DNA of 64,000 nt from Myxococcales bacterium UBA1660 (GCA_002320815.1 DCLA01000020.1:14557-78556), one strand, 5' to 3'. Positions 52,952-62,044 are shown, counted from the first letter of the stretch. Numbers and translations: made by a program. The notes: generated by a model from the letters alone, not told the origin.

Positions 52952-53434
52952 GTGGCCGACGACGACGCCCCCGAAGAGGCCGAGGAGACCGAGACCGAGA
53001 CCTCTCACCCGCGCCCGCGCCGAGCCCGCAAGGACAAGGTGCTCCACACCCGCGTCCCCGAGGTGCTCGAGGAGGAGCTCAAGGCGCTGGCGAGCTCCTG
53101 GCGCGTCCCGGTGTCCAACGTGGTGCGCACGCTGCTGGAGGACGCCATCGACGTGATGAGCGCCGCCGAGCAGCGGGCCCAGTCGGAGCTGCGGAGCCTC
53201 TCGGACCGCATCGGCGGTGCCGCCCGGCCCCACGCCGCCAAGCCGGCTCCGGCGCCCCCCAAGGCGCCCCTCGATGGCGCGCTGGGCTTCAGCGAGCTGA
53301 CCCTGGCCCAGGCCGCGGTCTGTGGGGTGACCGGCGCCGCCCTCGAGGAAGGCGGGAGCGCGCTCCTGGTCCACTTCGCCGATGGCCGCCCGCCCCTGGT
53401 GGTGGCGCCGAGCTGCCGCGCGCTCCTGGGGTAG
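52952..53434 (+). CDS. Ribbon-helix-helix-like DNA-binding protein with C-terminal domain
   Basis: A 160-residue protein from GTG 52952. After an acidic start (MADDDAPEEAEETETETS) comes a basic stretch and KVLHTRVPEVLEEELKALASSWRVPVSNVVRTLLEDAI, which matches the strand-helix-helix pattern of RHH repressors. A Pro/Ala linker then leads to a small C-terminal domain ending in LVVAPSCRALLG. Target and ligand are unknown. A dyad upstream may be its operator. Confidence 0.7.
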   Translation: MADDDAPEEAEETETETSHPRPRRARKDKVLHTRVPEVLEEELKALASSWRVPVSNVVRTLLEDAIDVMSAAEQRAQSELRSLSDRIGGAARPHAAKPAPAPPKAPLDGALGFSELTLAQAAVCGVTGAALEEGGSALLVHFADGRPPLVVAPSCRALLG

Positions 53435-53440
53435 TCCGGC

Positions 53441-54544
53441 TCAGGAGCCCGGCAGGGCGCGCCACCGGCCGCCTTCGACGGCGGCGAGGCCCTGGGTCTC
53501 CAGATGGAGCAGGTGGGCCTCCACGCTGAGCCGAGCCAGGGGCCAGACCGCCTTCGGCGCGTCGTCGTAGGCCAGGGGCACGAGGTCGCCCACGGAGCCG
53601 GGGTGGCCGCGGAGAGCCGCGAGCACCTTGGCCTCGCGCATGCGCCGGTGGAGCGCGTAGCGACGAAAGACCTCGTCGCCCACGATCAGGCCCCCGTGGG
53701 CCGGCAGGACCTTGCGCGCGCCCAGGGCGGCGAGGCGATCGAGCGACGCGAGGTAGAGGCCCATGTCGCCCTCCCCGGGTTCCACCAGGATGGTCCCGGT
53801 CCCCGCCACCATGTCCCCGACGATCGCGGTCCCCGCCGCGGGGTCGAAGAGGCAGAGATGGCCCGGCGCGTGGCCGGGGGTGTGCAGCACCTGCCAGCGG
53901 CGCTCGCCCGCGACGACCTCGTCGCCGTCCTGCAGGTGGCGGTAGCGGCCGGGGCCACAACGACTCGCGGTCGATGGATGGGCCCAGACCGGCGCCCGGA
54001 GGCGTTCGCTCAGCGCCGGGAGCCCGCCCACGTGGTCCGGGTGATGGTGGGTGACGAAGATGGCCTCCACCCCGGCGGCCCACCGGGCCATGCGCTCGAC
54101 CTCGCCGCGGTCCCGGGGCGCCGGCTCGACCAGGACCCGGGCCCGGCCCCCTTCGTCGGTGAGCAGGAAGGAGTTGGTGTGCGTCGCCGGGAGCAGCGTG
54201 GGAGTGCGGAACGCGCCCATCCGGACCCCGGGCGCCACCTCCCAATCGAGCCCCAACGGCTCCCGCCGCAACGCCGCGAGGACCTCGGGCGCCGCCGCGA
54301 GGGTGCCCGCCTCGAAGGCCGCCCAGAGCGCGTCGGCGTCCTCGAGCCGCGGGTCGTCGGCGCCGGTCTCCTCGTGGACCAGCGCCCACGCTCCGGCCTC
54401 CACGTCGCCCACCCGCTCGTAGACGGTGGTGGCCGACGCCTCGTCCTCGGGGAGCGAGACGACCTCGGCACCGTGGGCGCAATCCCGCGGGCGGCGTTCG
54501 ACCGCCAGGCGGTCCCCGGACCATCGCGCCAGGAAACGCCGCAT
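53441..54544 (-). CDS. Metallo-beta-lactamase-fold hydrolase
   Basis: A 367-residue protein. After an extra N-terminal region of about 115 residues, the MBL domain has THTNSFLL, the metal motif FVTHHHPDHVGG (HxHxDH), LHTPGHAPGHLCLF, AIVGDMVAGTGTILVEP and LPAHGG with the final His. A C-terminal winged-helix-like segment (EAKVLAALRGHPGSVGDLVP) matches LACTB2-type hydrolases. The ATG overlaps the MglA-like stop (TGATG), so it is coupled to that GTPase. Confidence 0.88.
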   Translation of the reverse strand: MRRFLARWSGDRLAVERRPRDCAHGAEVVSLPEDEASATTVYERVGDVEAGAWALVHEETGADDPRLEDADALWAAFEAGTLAAAPEVLAALRREPLGLDWEVAPGVRMGAFRTPTLLPATHTNSFLLTDEGGRARVLVEPAPRDRGEVERMARWAAGVEAIFVTHHHPDHVGGLPALSERLRAPVWAHPSTASRCGPGRYRHLQDGDEVVAGERRWQVLHTPGHAPGHLCLFDPAAGTAIVGDMVAGTGTILVEPGEGDMGLYLASLDRLAALGARKVLPAHGGLIVGDEVFRRYALHRRMREAKVLAALRGHPGSVGDLVPLAYDDAPKAVWPLARLSVEAHLLHLETQGLAAVEGGRWRALPGS

Positions 54545-55257
54545 CACTCGTCCAGGCGCGGCACCCGCGAGGGTCGCGGGATCGACGGAACGTCCACGCG
54601 CTCCCCGGCGAGCCCGCGGTAGAGCGAGGCGCGCTTGCCGGGAAGGATCGACGGCGAGCGCCCGCCGGGCATGCGGTCGGGATCCTCCACCAGGCGAAGA
54701 CAGGCCTTGGTGATCGAGCGGAGCGTGTCGAGGACCCCGCGCCCCTTCACGGCGCTGGCCTCGATCTGCACCACCTCGGCGGGGACGCCGAGGGCCTCGG
54801 CCAGCTCGGCCACCGGGTGCACGTCGGGCAGGTCCCGCTTGTTGTACTGGACCACCAGCGGCATCCGGTCGGGGTCGTCGCCCTGGAGCCGGAGGTTGTC
54901 GTAGAGGTTCCGGATGGACTCCACGTTCTGGTCCAGCCGCCCCTTCTGGCTGTCGACCACGAAGACGATGCCGTCCACGTGGCGCAGGACGAGCTTGCGG
55001 GTCTCGTCCAGGGCGATCTGGCCCGGCACGGTGCACAGGTGGATGCGCACGTCGTAGCCGCGGTATTTCCCGAGATCCATGGGCAGCAGGTCGAAGAAGA
55101 GGGTCCGCTCGGACTCGGTGGTCAGCGAGATGAGCTTTCCGCGCCGCTCCGGCCGCGTCTTGGCGTGGATGTACTCGAGGTTGGTCGTCTTCCCGCCGAG
55201 GCCCGGCCCATAATAGACCACCTTCAGGTGCAGCTCGCGCGCTGCGTGGTTGACCAT
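54544..55257 (-). CDS. MglA-like small Ras-family GTPase
   Basis: A 237-residue protein. It has MglA's hallmarks: LKVVYYGPGLGGKTTNLEYIHAKT (P-loop), GKLISLTTESERTLFFDLLP, G3 as TVPGQ rather than DxxG, and QYNKRDLP for guanine. MglA controls polarity and motility in Myxococcus. Here the C-terminus is extended by about 40 residues (PGGRSPSILPGKRASLYRG onward). No MglB (roadblock) gene is adjacent. ATG 55257 is preferred over GTG 55263. It is coupled to the metallo-hydrolase. Confidence 0.92.
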   Translation of the reverse strand: MVNHAARELHLKVVYYGPGLGGKTTNLEYIHAKTRPERRGKLISLTTESERTLFFDLLPMDLGKYRGYDVRIHLCTVPGQIALDETRKLVLRHVDGIVFVVDSQKGRLDQNVESIRNLYDNLRLQGDDPDRMPLVVQYNKRDLPDVHPVAELAEALGVPAEVVQIEASAVKGRGVLDTLRSITKACLRLVEDPDRMPGGRSPSILPGKRASLYRGLAGERVDVPSIPRPSRVPRLDE

Positions 55258-55414
55258 GGGCACGCACGTCTGGGGTACACAGCTACCGTGCGGCCGTCAA
55301 TCGGCGTCGTTCCCAGGAACGGGGGAGACCGGAGGAATCCGGAAGACGAACGCGCGAAAGCCCCCTCGCAGGTGGGGGCTCGTGGCCCGGCCTCCCTCGT
55401 GCTACCTCCTGCCC

Positions 55415-55738
55415 GTGCTCCGGCCCCTCTGTCTCGCCGCCTTCGCGTTGGCCCTCGGGTGCGGCTCCTCCGAGCCTCCGCCGCCCGCGACCGCGTCCCA
55501 CTTCGACGCCATCCAGCGGCAGGAAGCCATCCAGGACGAGGTGCGCGTCGCAGTTCTCGAGGCGGGGGGCGACTGTGAGACCGTCTGCGCCGGAACCCAG
55601 CGGGGCTGCGAGGCCGGCGAGCGCATCTGCGCCATCGCGACCTCGGTCACCGACGCCGACGCCGAGGCTCGCTGTGAGCTCGGTCGGGACCGCTGCCGGC
55701 AGTACGAAGGCGCCGCCGAGCGCTGCGACTGCCGATGA
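55415..55738 (+). CDS. Small Cys-rich lipoprotein
   Basis: A 107-residue protein from GTG 55415. The signal LRPLCLAAFALALGC has a lipobox. The mature part is helical with eight or so cysteines (GGDCETVCAGTQRGCEAGERIC, EARCELGRDRCRQY, ERCDCR), a disulfide-rich pattern. The upstream region 55264-55414 holds a hairpin (AGCCCCC/GGGGGCT at 55359-55380) that may structure the leader. The stop overlaps the next start by 4 bp. Confidence 0.7.
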   Translation: MLRPLCLAAFALALGCGSSEPPPPATASHFDAIQRQEAIQDEVRVAVLEAGGDCETVCAGTQRGCEAGERICAIATSVTDADAEARCELGRDRCRQYEGAAERCDCR

Positions 55739-56793
55739 GCGGCCCCCGCGAGTGGTCGGGGGGAGCGCCCCCGCTCCTGCGCGGCGAGGGCTGGCGCGGG
55801 CTGGTCTTCCCCGCGCTGGCCATCGCGCTCTTGGTCCTCGGGTTCGACCGCGAGGGCTCCGCGAAGACCGCGTTGAACCCCGTCGCCCTCGGGCTGCGGG
55901 CCCTGGGCCTCGCCTTCGCCCTGCGCGGCTTGCCGGCCCTGGCCGAGCTGGCGCGGCGGGTCCGGCTCGCGCTGGGGAAGCACCGCCTGGTCCTCGAGGA
56001 CGGCGCGCTACGCCTGGAGAGCCCCGAAGGGTCCCGCGCGGTACCGCGCGAGGACGTAGTGGCCGTGCACCAGGGGCGCGGATGGCGCGGGTTGGACCGG
56101 GTCTGGGTGATCCACCGACCGGACGCGGAGGGGCGCGCGATGCTGGGTCTCCCCCCGGTGTTCGGCGGTCCCGCCGCGCTGGCCGCGGCGATCACCGAGT
56201 GGCGCGGCGCGGTCCCCGAGGGGGGCGACCCGCCTGCGCCGGCCCGGCAGGGAAGCCAGGTCTACGACCGCGCGTCCCAGGGGCACCTCGGCGCCGGGAT
56301 GGCCGTCGTGCGCCACGGCGCCGGCTGGCTGCGCCGCGTGCCCTTCGCTGCCGTCCTCGCGGCCCTGGTCTTCCTCGACGGCGCGCTCCGCACGCCGCAG
56401 CTCGAGTTGGGCTACCTCGGGCTGCTGCCCTTGGCCGGAGTGGTGGTCTGCTCGCTGGTCCCGCTGGCGTGGCTCTACGTCGCGCTCCGGCACGTGGTTC
56501 CCCGACGGGGTCTGGCGCTGGTGGCCACGCCGGCCGAGGTCCTCATGCGGACCCGCGAGGGCATCGTCCGCGCCTCCTGGCCGCACCTCGAGGGCGTCAG
56601 CGTGCAGGCGGAGCCCGCGCTCACCGTGCTCGAGGGCTGGACCCGGCGCCGCAGGATGGTGCTGAAGCGCGACGGCGACCGGCACCCCATCTGCTACGAC
56701 GAGGCCTTCCTCGGCGTCCCCGCGGACGCGGTGGCCGCGCTCCTCGAAGCCTACCGCGCGGGCCGCATGCAGCCCACGACGACGTCGACCTAG
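55735..56793 (+). CDS. Membrane protein of unknown function
   Basis: A 352-residue protein with four or so membrane helices: LVFPALAIALLVLGF near residue 25, a weaker helix near 50, then VPFAAVLAALVFLDGAL and LLPLAGVVVCSLVPLAWLYVAL near 210-255. Two similar PH-like soluble segments follow the helix pairs (HRLVLEDGALRLESPEGSRAVPREDVVAV and ALVATPAEVLMRTREGIVRASWPHLEGV), suggesting internal duplication. No family assigned. It is coupled to the lipoprotein upstream (ATGA). Confidence 0.75.
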   Translation: MSGPREWSGGAPPLLRGEGWRGLVFPALAIALLVLGFDREGSAKTALNPVALGLRALGLAFALRGLPALAELARRVRLALGKHRLVLEDGALRLESPEGSRAVPREDVVAVHQGRGWRGLDRVWVIHRPDAEGRAMLGLPPVFGGPAALAAAITEWRGAVPEGGDPPAPARQGSQVYDRASQGHLGAGMAVVRHGAGWLRRVPFAAVLAALVFLDGALRTPQLELGYLGLLPLAGVVVCSLVPLAWLYVALRHVVPRRGLALVATPAEVLMRTREGIVRASWPHLEGVSVQAEPALTVLEGWTRRRRMVLKRDGDRHPICYDEAFLGVPADAVAALLEAYRAGRMQPTTTST

Positions 56794-59700
56794 TCGTCGC
56801 CGGTCTCGCCCTCGCCCTCGGGCTCCCAGGGCTCCGGCTCCGGCGCGGGGACCTCTTCGGCGAGCTCCACGACGGCGACCGCCTCGATCCGGGCGTCTCC
56901 GACCACCGGGAAGCGACGCTCGGGCCCGGAACCGGCGGGGATGGCCACCTCGCTGCAGCCCTCGAGGACGTCGAGGGCCTCGCCGGCGATGCGCAGGGGT
57001 CCGGCGCGCTCCGCGCAGACCAGGAAGAGCGCCTTGGCCGGCGCGGCCGGGGCCCGCTCGGCGGACAACACGATGGCGGCGTCGGCGCCGGGCTGACAGC
57101 CGGTCTCCGCGCACTCCCACATGCCCTCGCGCACCCGTTCGTCGGTGACGAGGGCCCCCTCGCCCGAGGCGCGGGTGAGGGCGCCGGCCCGCCGCAGCAG
57201 GGCCACGCCCCCGGGCAGCGGGCGGTCGACGCCCAGGAAGCGGCGGATGAGCGGCTCCGCGCGTCGGTCATCCATGCGGACCAGGCCGGCGGCCTCGGCT
57301 TCGCGGGCGGGGATGTAGCGCTCGTTGGAGAGGGAGAGCGCGAGGGCGTCGGCGGCGTCGCCGCCCCCGATGGCGCCCAAGGCCTCGGCGGCGTCCGCGC
57401 GCAGCCGGACGTCGTCGAGGGTCTCGATGAGGAGGTCCCGGCTCCGCACGTCCCGCACGCGACCGAGGGCCTGGATGGCCGCGACCCGGTCTTGCTCCTC
57501 GGCCTCGGCGTCGGCCACCAGGCTGCGCAGCGGCCCGGGGACCACCACGTCGTGTCGGGTGAGGACCACCGCCGCCCGGCGCGCCCAGTCGCCGTCTTCG
57601 GGCTCGGCCCGGGCCAGGCGCGCCACCAGGTCCGCGAGGTGGTCGTCGTCGCCGAGGGAGAGCGCCGCCAGCGCGGCCTCCCGGCGCACCTCGGGCTCGG
57701 CGTCGCTCTCGGCGAGGCGCTCCAGGGTCGGCGCCGCCGGCCGGTGGTTGAGCCGGGCGAGGGCCCGGGCCGCGGCGACCCGCACCGCCGGCCGCGCCTC
57801 GCCCAGGAGCGGCACCACGTCGGCGGCCGCCGTCGAGTCGCCGAGCTCCGCCCGCGCCAAGGCGTCGGGCCAGCCGACGTCGCCGGTCATGGCCATCGCC
57901 TCGATGCGCGGGATGGACCCCACGAACTGGCTCGACGCGGCGCGCATCACGCGCACGCGGTCGAGGTCGGTCTGGCCGTGGTCGTGCCGCTCGAGGGGAT
58001 CCTCTTCCAGATCGTAGAGCCGGCAGCGGCCCTGCTGGTCGCACACGAGCTTGTGACGCCCGTCGGTGGCCATCCGCTCGTCGCGGATGGAGGCGAAGGC
58101 GTACTGGGGCGCGTCCAGCTCGGCGCCGGCGAGCTGGGGGCCGAGGTCGTCGCCGCGCATCCGCGCCTCCCGAGGGATCCCGGCCGCAGCGAGGACGGTG
58201 GTGGCGATGTCCACCAGCTCGACCGGGTTGCTCACCCGGTGCGGGTCGGTGTGACCCGGCGACGACCAGATGAGCGGCACCCGGATCTGCTCTTCGTGGA
58301 GCGTCGACCCGTGATACCAGCCGCCGTGGTCGCCCAGCTCTTCGCCGTGGTCGGCGGTGAGGATGACCGTCGCCCCCGGCCGCTGCTCCCGGAAGGTGCG
58401 CACCAGGTCGCCCACCGCGGAGTCCGCCGCGGCCACCTCGCCCTCGTAGCGGGCGATGGTCGAGTCCCCGCGCGCGAAGGCGTCGGGCGGCTCGTAGGGC
58501 TCGTGGGGCTCGAAGAGGTGGACCCAGACGAAGAGCGGGTGGCCGGCCTCGACCTCGGAGAGGTAGTCGCGGAGCTGGTGCACGCGGTCGGACGCCGGCG
58601 CGAACATGCGCTTGCGGTACTCGAAGCCGAACCCCGACTCGTCCATGGCCTCGAAGCGGGCGCGATCGACGAAGAAGATGGCCGGCGGGTAGAAGGCCGC
58701 GGTGCGGTACCCGTAGTCGCGCAGGAGCTCCGGGAGGGCCACCGGCGGCGCCGTGGCGCCCTCCAGCTCGAGCACCTCGCGCATGAACTTGCCGGTCAGG
58801 AGGCTGGCCAGGGCGTAGGAGGTGTGGGGGGTGGGGGTGTACGCGTGGTCGAAGACGACGCCCTCCTCCGCCAGCGCGTCCATGGCCGGGGTGAGCCCGC
58901 CCTCCCCGCCGTACGCGGCCAGCCGGTCGGCCCGGAGCGCGTCGATGGTGATCAACAGGACGTCCTGGTCGCGGAGATCGATGCCGGCGACCTCCACGGC
59001 CTCGGTCTCCTCCGGGAGTTCCTCCGGGACCACCTCGTCTTCGGGCGCGGTATAGAGCCGATCCAGCGCGGTCATGACCTTGCCCGAGAGGGGCGCCCGG
59101 GACTCGGTCGCGAAGCGGGCGCTGGGCGCGTTCTCGAGCCCCAGCACCGACAGGGTCGCCAGGACGACGGCGGCCAGGGAGAGGAGCCACGCCGCCCAGC
59201 GGGTGGTCGGCGCCGCGTCCAGCCGCTGCAGCGGCATCTGGGTCCCGGCCGCGACCGCGAGGACGATGGCCACCATGCCGAGGCCGAGGTGGAAGGCCCC
59301 GTAGAGCCGCGCGAGCACGAGTTGGTCCACCGCGAGCGCCGCGGCGGCGACGCCCATGAAGGTCAGGGGGACGCGCCAGCCGTAGGGCTCGCGCCGATGG
59401 CAGTAGCGCACCAGGGTGATCAGCAGCGCCGAGACGGTCACCGCGAAGAAGAGGACGCCGAGCTCGCGCCACGAGGCATCCCGGACTCGCCGGCCTTCGG
59501 TGAGGGCCCATCCGAGGACGCCGGCCACCCCGACGCAGAGCACGCCGGAGACTCGCCCGACCATCCGCTCCGGGTCCTCGGCGCGGCGCGCGAGGCGCGC
59601 GGGGATCTCGGCCAGCACCCGGACCAGCAGGAGGATCGCCGGGATGGCGGTCATCGCGACCGCGGTGTAGCGGAGGCGCTCGGCGTTGGAGAGGAAGGCC

Positions 59701-59801
59701 GTCCAGGAGAGGGACAGGACCAGGGCCACCTCGAGCACACCGAGCCAGAGCCCGGCGACGAGGGGGCGACGGAGATCGAGCTTCGCGTCGTGGACGGCCA
59801 T
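56790..59801 (-). CDS. Membrane-anchored sulfatase-superfamily enzyme with HEAT-like repeats
   Basis: A 1003-residue protein. Residues 1-235 hold about six membrane helices. The alkaline-phosphatase/sulfatase domain starts at DVLLITIDALRADRLAAYGG (near 290) and has TPHTSYALASLLTG, VHLFEPHEPYEPP and LTADHGEELGDHGGWYHGSTLHEEQIRVPLIW. The nucleophile position looks like Thr, as in phosphoglycerol and phosphoethanolamine transferases, not the formylglycine Cys/Ser of true sulfatases. The C-terminal 350 residues are HEAT-like repeats (AVRVAAARALARLNHRPAAPTLERLAESDAEPEVRREAALAAL). It is convergent with the gene at 55735, with a 4-bp overlap. Confidence 0.9.
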   Translation of the reverse strand: MAVHDAKLDLRRPLVAGLWLGVLEVALVLSLSWTAFLSNAERLRYTAVAMTAIPAILLLVRVLAEIPARLARRAEDPERMVGRVSGVLCVGVAGVLGWALTEGRRVRDASWRELGVLFFAVTVSALLITLVRYCHRREPYGWRVPLTFMGVAAAALAVDQLVLARLYGAFHLGLGMVAIVLAVAAGTQMPLQRLDAAPTTRWAAWLLSLAAVVLATLSVLGLENAPSARFATESRAPLSGKVMTALDRLYTAPEDEVVPEELPEETEAVEVAGIDLRDQDVLLITIDALRADRLAAYGGEGGLTPAMDALAEEGVVFDHAYTPTPHTSYALASLLTGKFMREVLELEGATAPPVALPELLRDYGYRTAAFYPPAIFFVDRARFEAMDESGFGFEYRKRMFAPASDRVHQLRDYLSEVEAGHPLFVWVHLFEPHEPYEPPDAFARGDSTIARYEGEVAAADSAVGDLVRTFREQRPGATVILTADHGEELGDHGGWYHGSTLHEEQIRVPLIWSSPGHTDPHRVSNPVELVDIATTVLAAAGIPREARMRGDDLGPQLAGAELDAPQYAFASIRDERMATDGRHKLVCDQQGRCRLYDLEEDPLERHDHGQTDLDRVRVMRAASSQFVGSIPRIEAMAMTGDVGWPDALARAELGDSTAAADVVPLLGEARPAVRVAAARALARLNHRPAAPTLERLAESDAEPEVRREAALAALSLGDDDHLADLVARLARAEPEDGDWARRAAVVLTRHDVVVPGPLRSLVADAEAEEQDRVAAIQALGRVRDVRSRDLLIETLDDVRLRADAAEALGAIGGGDAADALALSLSNERYIPAREAEAAGLVRMDDRRAEPLIRRFLGVDRPLPGGVALLRRAGALTRASGEGALVTDERVREGMWECAETGCQPGADAAIVLSAERAPAAPAKALFLVCAERAGPLRIAGEALDVLEGCSEVAIPAGSGPERRFPVVGDARIEAVAVVELAEEVPAPEPEPWEPEGEGETGDD

Positions 59802-59854
59802 GGGGCGCCGGATGGTACTGGAGCCAGGGGGCGCCGGTCACCAGTGGGAGCGCA

Positions 59855-60325
59855 TCACTCCCAGGTGATGTCGACGATCTCGTACTCGCGGAGGCCGCCG
59901 GGGGCCTTGACCTTCACCTCGTCGCCGACCTCGCGGTTGATGAGCGCCTTGGCGACGGGCGAGGTCACGCTGATGGTGCCGTTGGCGAGGTCCGCCTCCT
60001 CGGAGCCGACGATGCGGTAGGTGACCATCTTGCCGTCGTCGATGGACTCGAGCTCCACCGTGGCGCCGAACTTCACCCGGTCGCCGCCGAGCTGCTTGGG
60101 GTCGATGACGTCGGCGCGGGCGAGCTTGTCCTCGATCTCCGCGATCCGGGCGACGGTCATGCCCTGCTTCTCCTTGGCGGCGTGGTACTCGGCGTTCTCC
60201 TTGATGTCGCCGTGGTCCCGGGCGACGCCGATCTCCTGAGAGATCTTCGGCATCTCCGCCTTCAGCCTGGCCAGCTCTTCCTTGAGGGCCTGGTGGCCCT
60301 GGAGCGTCATCGGTACCCGTTCCAT
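59855..60325 (-). CDS. greA: Transcription elongation factor GreA
   Basis: A 156-residue factor that rescues backtracked RNA polymerase. The coiled coil MTLQGHQALKEELARLKAEMPKISQEI carries the tip acidic pair in DHGDIKENAEYHAAKEKQG, and the C-terminal FKBP-like part has VTYRIVGSEEADLANGTISVTSPVAKALINREVGDEVKVKAPGG. Length equals the family norm. GTG 60331 would add two residues. As in many Proteobacteria it lies on the same strand as carB, but here three other genes lie between. Confidence 0.96.
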   Translation of the reverse strand: MERVPMTLQGHQALKEELARLKAEMPKISQEIGVARDHGDIKENAEYHAAKEKQGMTVARIAEIEDKLARADVIDPKQLGGDRVKFGATVELESIDDGKMVTYRIVGSEEADLANGTISVTSPVAKALINREVGDEVKVKAPGGLREYEIVDITWE

Positions 60326-60403
60326 CCCCACGCATTAGAAAATCTGCGGCCCGGGAGCAAGCCTCGCGGTCTTCGACCCGGGCGCGCAGCGGTCTGGAGC
60401 GGT

Positions 60404-61315
60404 CTATCTCCCGCGCGGCGGGCGAGGAAAGAGCACGCCGGGAGCGGCTTCGGCGTCGTAGTCGGGGCGCCGGGCGCGGTGCCGTGCTTCGATCATGGGG
60501 ACGCTCACGAAGACGAACATCAGGGTGATCGCCGCCGCTCCCGCGATCCGCCAGCCCTCGGCGCCGATGCCTACCGCGAAGAGCCAGAGGCCCCACCAGA
60601 AGCCCATCTCGCCGAGGTAGTTCGGATGCCGCGACCAGGCCCAGACCCCGGTGTTCAGGGTGCCGCTCGCGTCGCCCCGAGCCTTGCGCAGGCGAAATTC
60701 GTGGAGCTGCCGGTCGGCGGTCTGCTCGAGGAGGATCGCCCCCGCGGTCACGGCGGCCGCGACTCCGTCGAGGACCCCGAGCGGCGCCGCGCTCGTGGCG
60801 ACGGCGTGCACCGGGAGGAGCCCCAGGAAGACCTGCACGGTGGGGAAGAGGTGGATCCCCAGGAGGTTCACCAAGGGCCAGGCGAGGCCCGTCTTCTGGC
60901 GCAGGTCGACGTAGCGCCAGTCCTCGTGGCCGAAGCCGGTCCAGCCGCGCGCCCAGTTGTAGGTGAGCCGCCAGCCCCACCAGACCACCAGCGCGGCGAC
61001 GATCGCCAATCGCACCGGGTTCGCGGTGCTCGCCGCGGGGACGAACCAGAAGGCCGTGAGCGCGATGGGCGCCACCGACCAGTAGGCGTCGTACGTGCTG
61101 GCGTTGCGGAGGCCCAGGCTGAAGCCGAAGATCACCAGCGTGGCGGCGAGGTCGAGGGCCCCGCCGAGGACCAGGGCGGGGTCCAGCCCCCAGCCGGTGG
61201 CCAACTGCGCGAGGCGCTCGGTGAACCCGGGCCATCGCGCCAAGCCCAGGACCACGGCGAGCGCCACGCCGTAGGCGACACCGACCACGACCAGGTCCCG
61301 TCCTTTGGTGCTCAT
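60404..61315 (-). CDS. DUF1295 steroid-5-alpha-reductase-like membrane protein
   Basis: A 303-residue integral membrane protein with about seven helices. DUF1295 motifs are ASTYDAYWSVAPIA, TYNWARGWTGFGHEDWRYVDLR, DRQLHEFRLRK and GVWAWSRHPNYLGEMGFWWGLWLF near the C-terminus, the NADPH/substrate region shared with steroid reductases and ICMT. The substrate in bacteria is unknown. Confidence 0.9.
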   Translation of the reverse strand: MSTKGRDLVVVGVAYGVALAVVLGLARWPGFTERLAQLATGWGLDPALVLGGALDLAATLVIFGFSLGLRNASTYDAYWSVAPIALTAFWFVPAASTANPVRLAIVAALVVWWGWRLTYNWARGWTGFGHEDWRYVDLRQKTGLAWPLVNLLGIHLFPTVQVFLGLLPVHAVATSAAPLGVLDGVAAAVTAGAILLEQTADRQLHEFRLRKARGDASGTLNTGVWAWSRHPNYLGEMGFWWGLWLFAVGIGAEGWRIAGAAAITLMFVFVSVPMIEARHRARRPDYDAEAAPGVLFPRPPRGR

Positions 61316-61356
61316 CCCCCGACGATAGGCGAGGCCCCGGTCCGGTCAACGGGCGC

Positions 61357-61995
61357 TCACGGATCCAAGCAGGCGCTCAGGGCGGCCGCCTCTCCGGGAC
61401 ACGCCGACTCTTCGTCCTCCACCGAGGCATCGCAGTCGAGGGCCGCCGCCGCGACGCACTCGCGGAACGCAGTGTACTCGCAGGCGCACGAAGGCTCGGT
61501 CCACTGCCCGACCGTCCACAGGGCAGCCAGCTCGTCGGCCAGGCACGCGCGCACGGCCGCCTCGGCGGGCGGGTCTTCGCCGCCGCACGCCGCGACGCGC
61601 TCACACTGGGCTCGCGCGCCCGCGAAGGCCTCCGTCCCGACCGGGCCCGTGCTGGCGCAGGCCGTGTCCAGGGCCTCGCGCTCCGTCGTGCAGTTCTCGG
61701 CGCAGCGCGCCTCGGCCGCGCACTCCAGCCAGGCTGCGCCAGCCTGGAGGCAAGTCGATGGGTCCGCCGAACGCGCGGCCTGGTAGACGGTGTCGTAGAC
61801 CATGTCGTCGCGGCAGTCGTCCACGGACGACTCCTCGTTGCACACCGGAAGAGCGCACCAGGCCGCCGCCGCGGCCCCCAGCCGGTCGACGTCCGCCGGC
61901 GGTTCGCAGGTCCCCTGGCCGCCGCCATCCTCTCCGCAAGCACCGAAGAAGGAGACGGCGAACACCGCCACCAGGAGCCGCACATCGAAGGCCAT
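61357..61995 (-). CDS. Cys-rich lipoprotein, 212 residues
   Basis: The signal MAFDVRLLVAVFAVSFFGAC ends in a lipobox and is followed by GEDGGGQG. The mature domain is helical with regularly spaced cysteines in C-x3-C-like groups (CALPVCNEESSVDDC, CLQAGAAWLECAAEARCAENC, CERVAACGG, CACEYTAFREC), probably a helical disulfide-linked array. Function unknown. It lies 41 bp upstream of the DUF1295 gene. Confidence 0.78.
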   Translation of the reverse strand: MAFDVRLLVAVFAVSFFGACGEDGGGQGTCEPPADVDRLGAAAAAWCALPVCNEESSVDDCRDDMVYDTVYQAARSADPSTCLQAGAAWLECAAEARCAENCTTEREALDTACASTGPVGTEAFAGARAQCERVAACGGEDPPAEAAVRACLADELAALWTVGQWTEPSCACEYTAFRECVAAAALDCDASVEDEESACPGEAAALSACLDP

Positions 61996-62044
61996 GAACG
62001 AACGCTAGTCGCGCTCGATTCAAACGTCCAATCGGACCTTCATC

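Noticed and set aside
52952..53434. RHH protein as the antitoxin of a toxin-antitoxin pair
   Set aside because: The neighbours are a CoA-binding protein and a convergent metallo-hydrolase. No small toxin gene is adjacent in either direction.
55359..55380. AGCCCCC/GGGGGCT hairpin taken as a terminator
   Set aside because: It lies between divergent genes, so no transcript ends there. It is mentioned only as a leader hairpin of the small lipoprotein gene.
55575..60020. A 1481-codon plus-strand frame opposite the sulfatase gene
   Set aside because: Low-complexity Arg/Gly/His text with no domain. The minus-strand protein has clear sulfatase and HEAT motifs.
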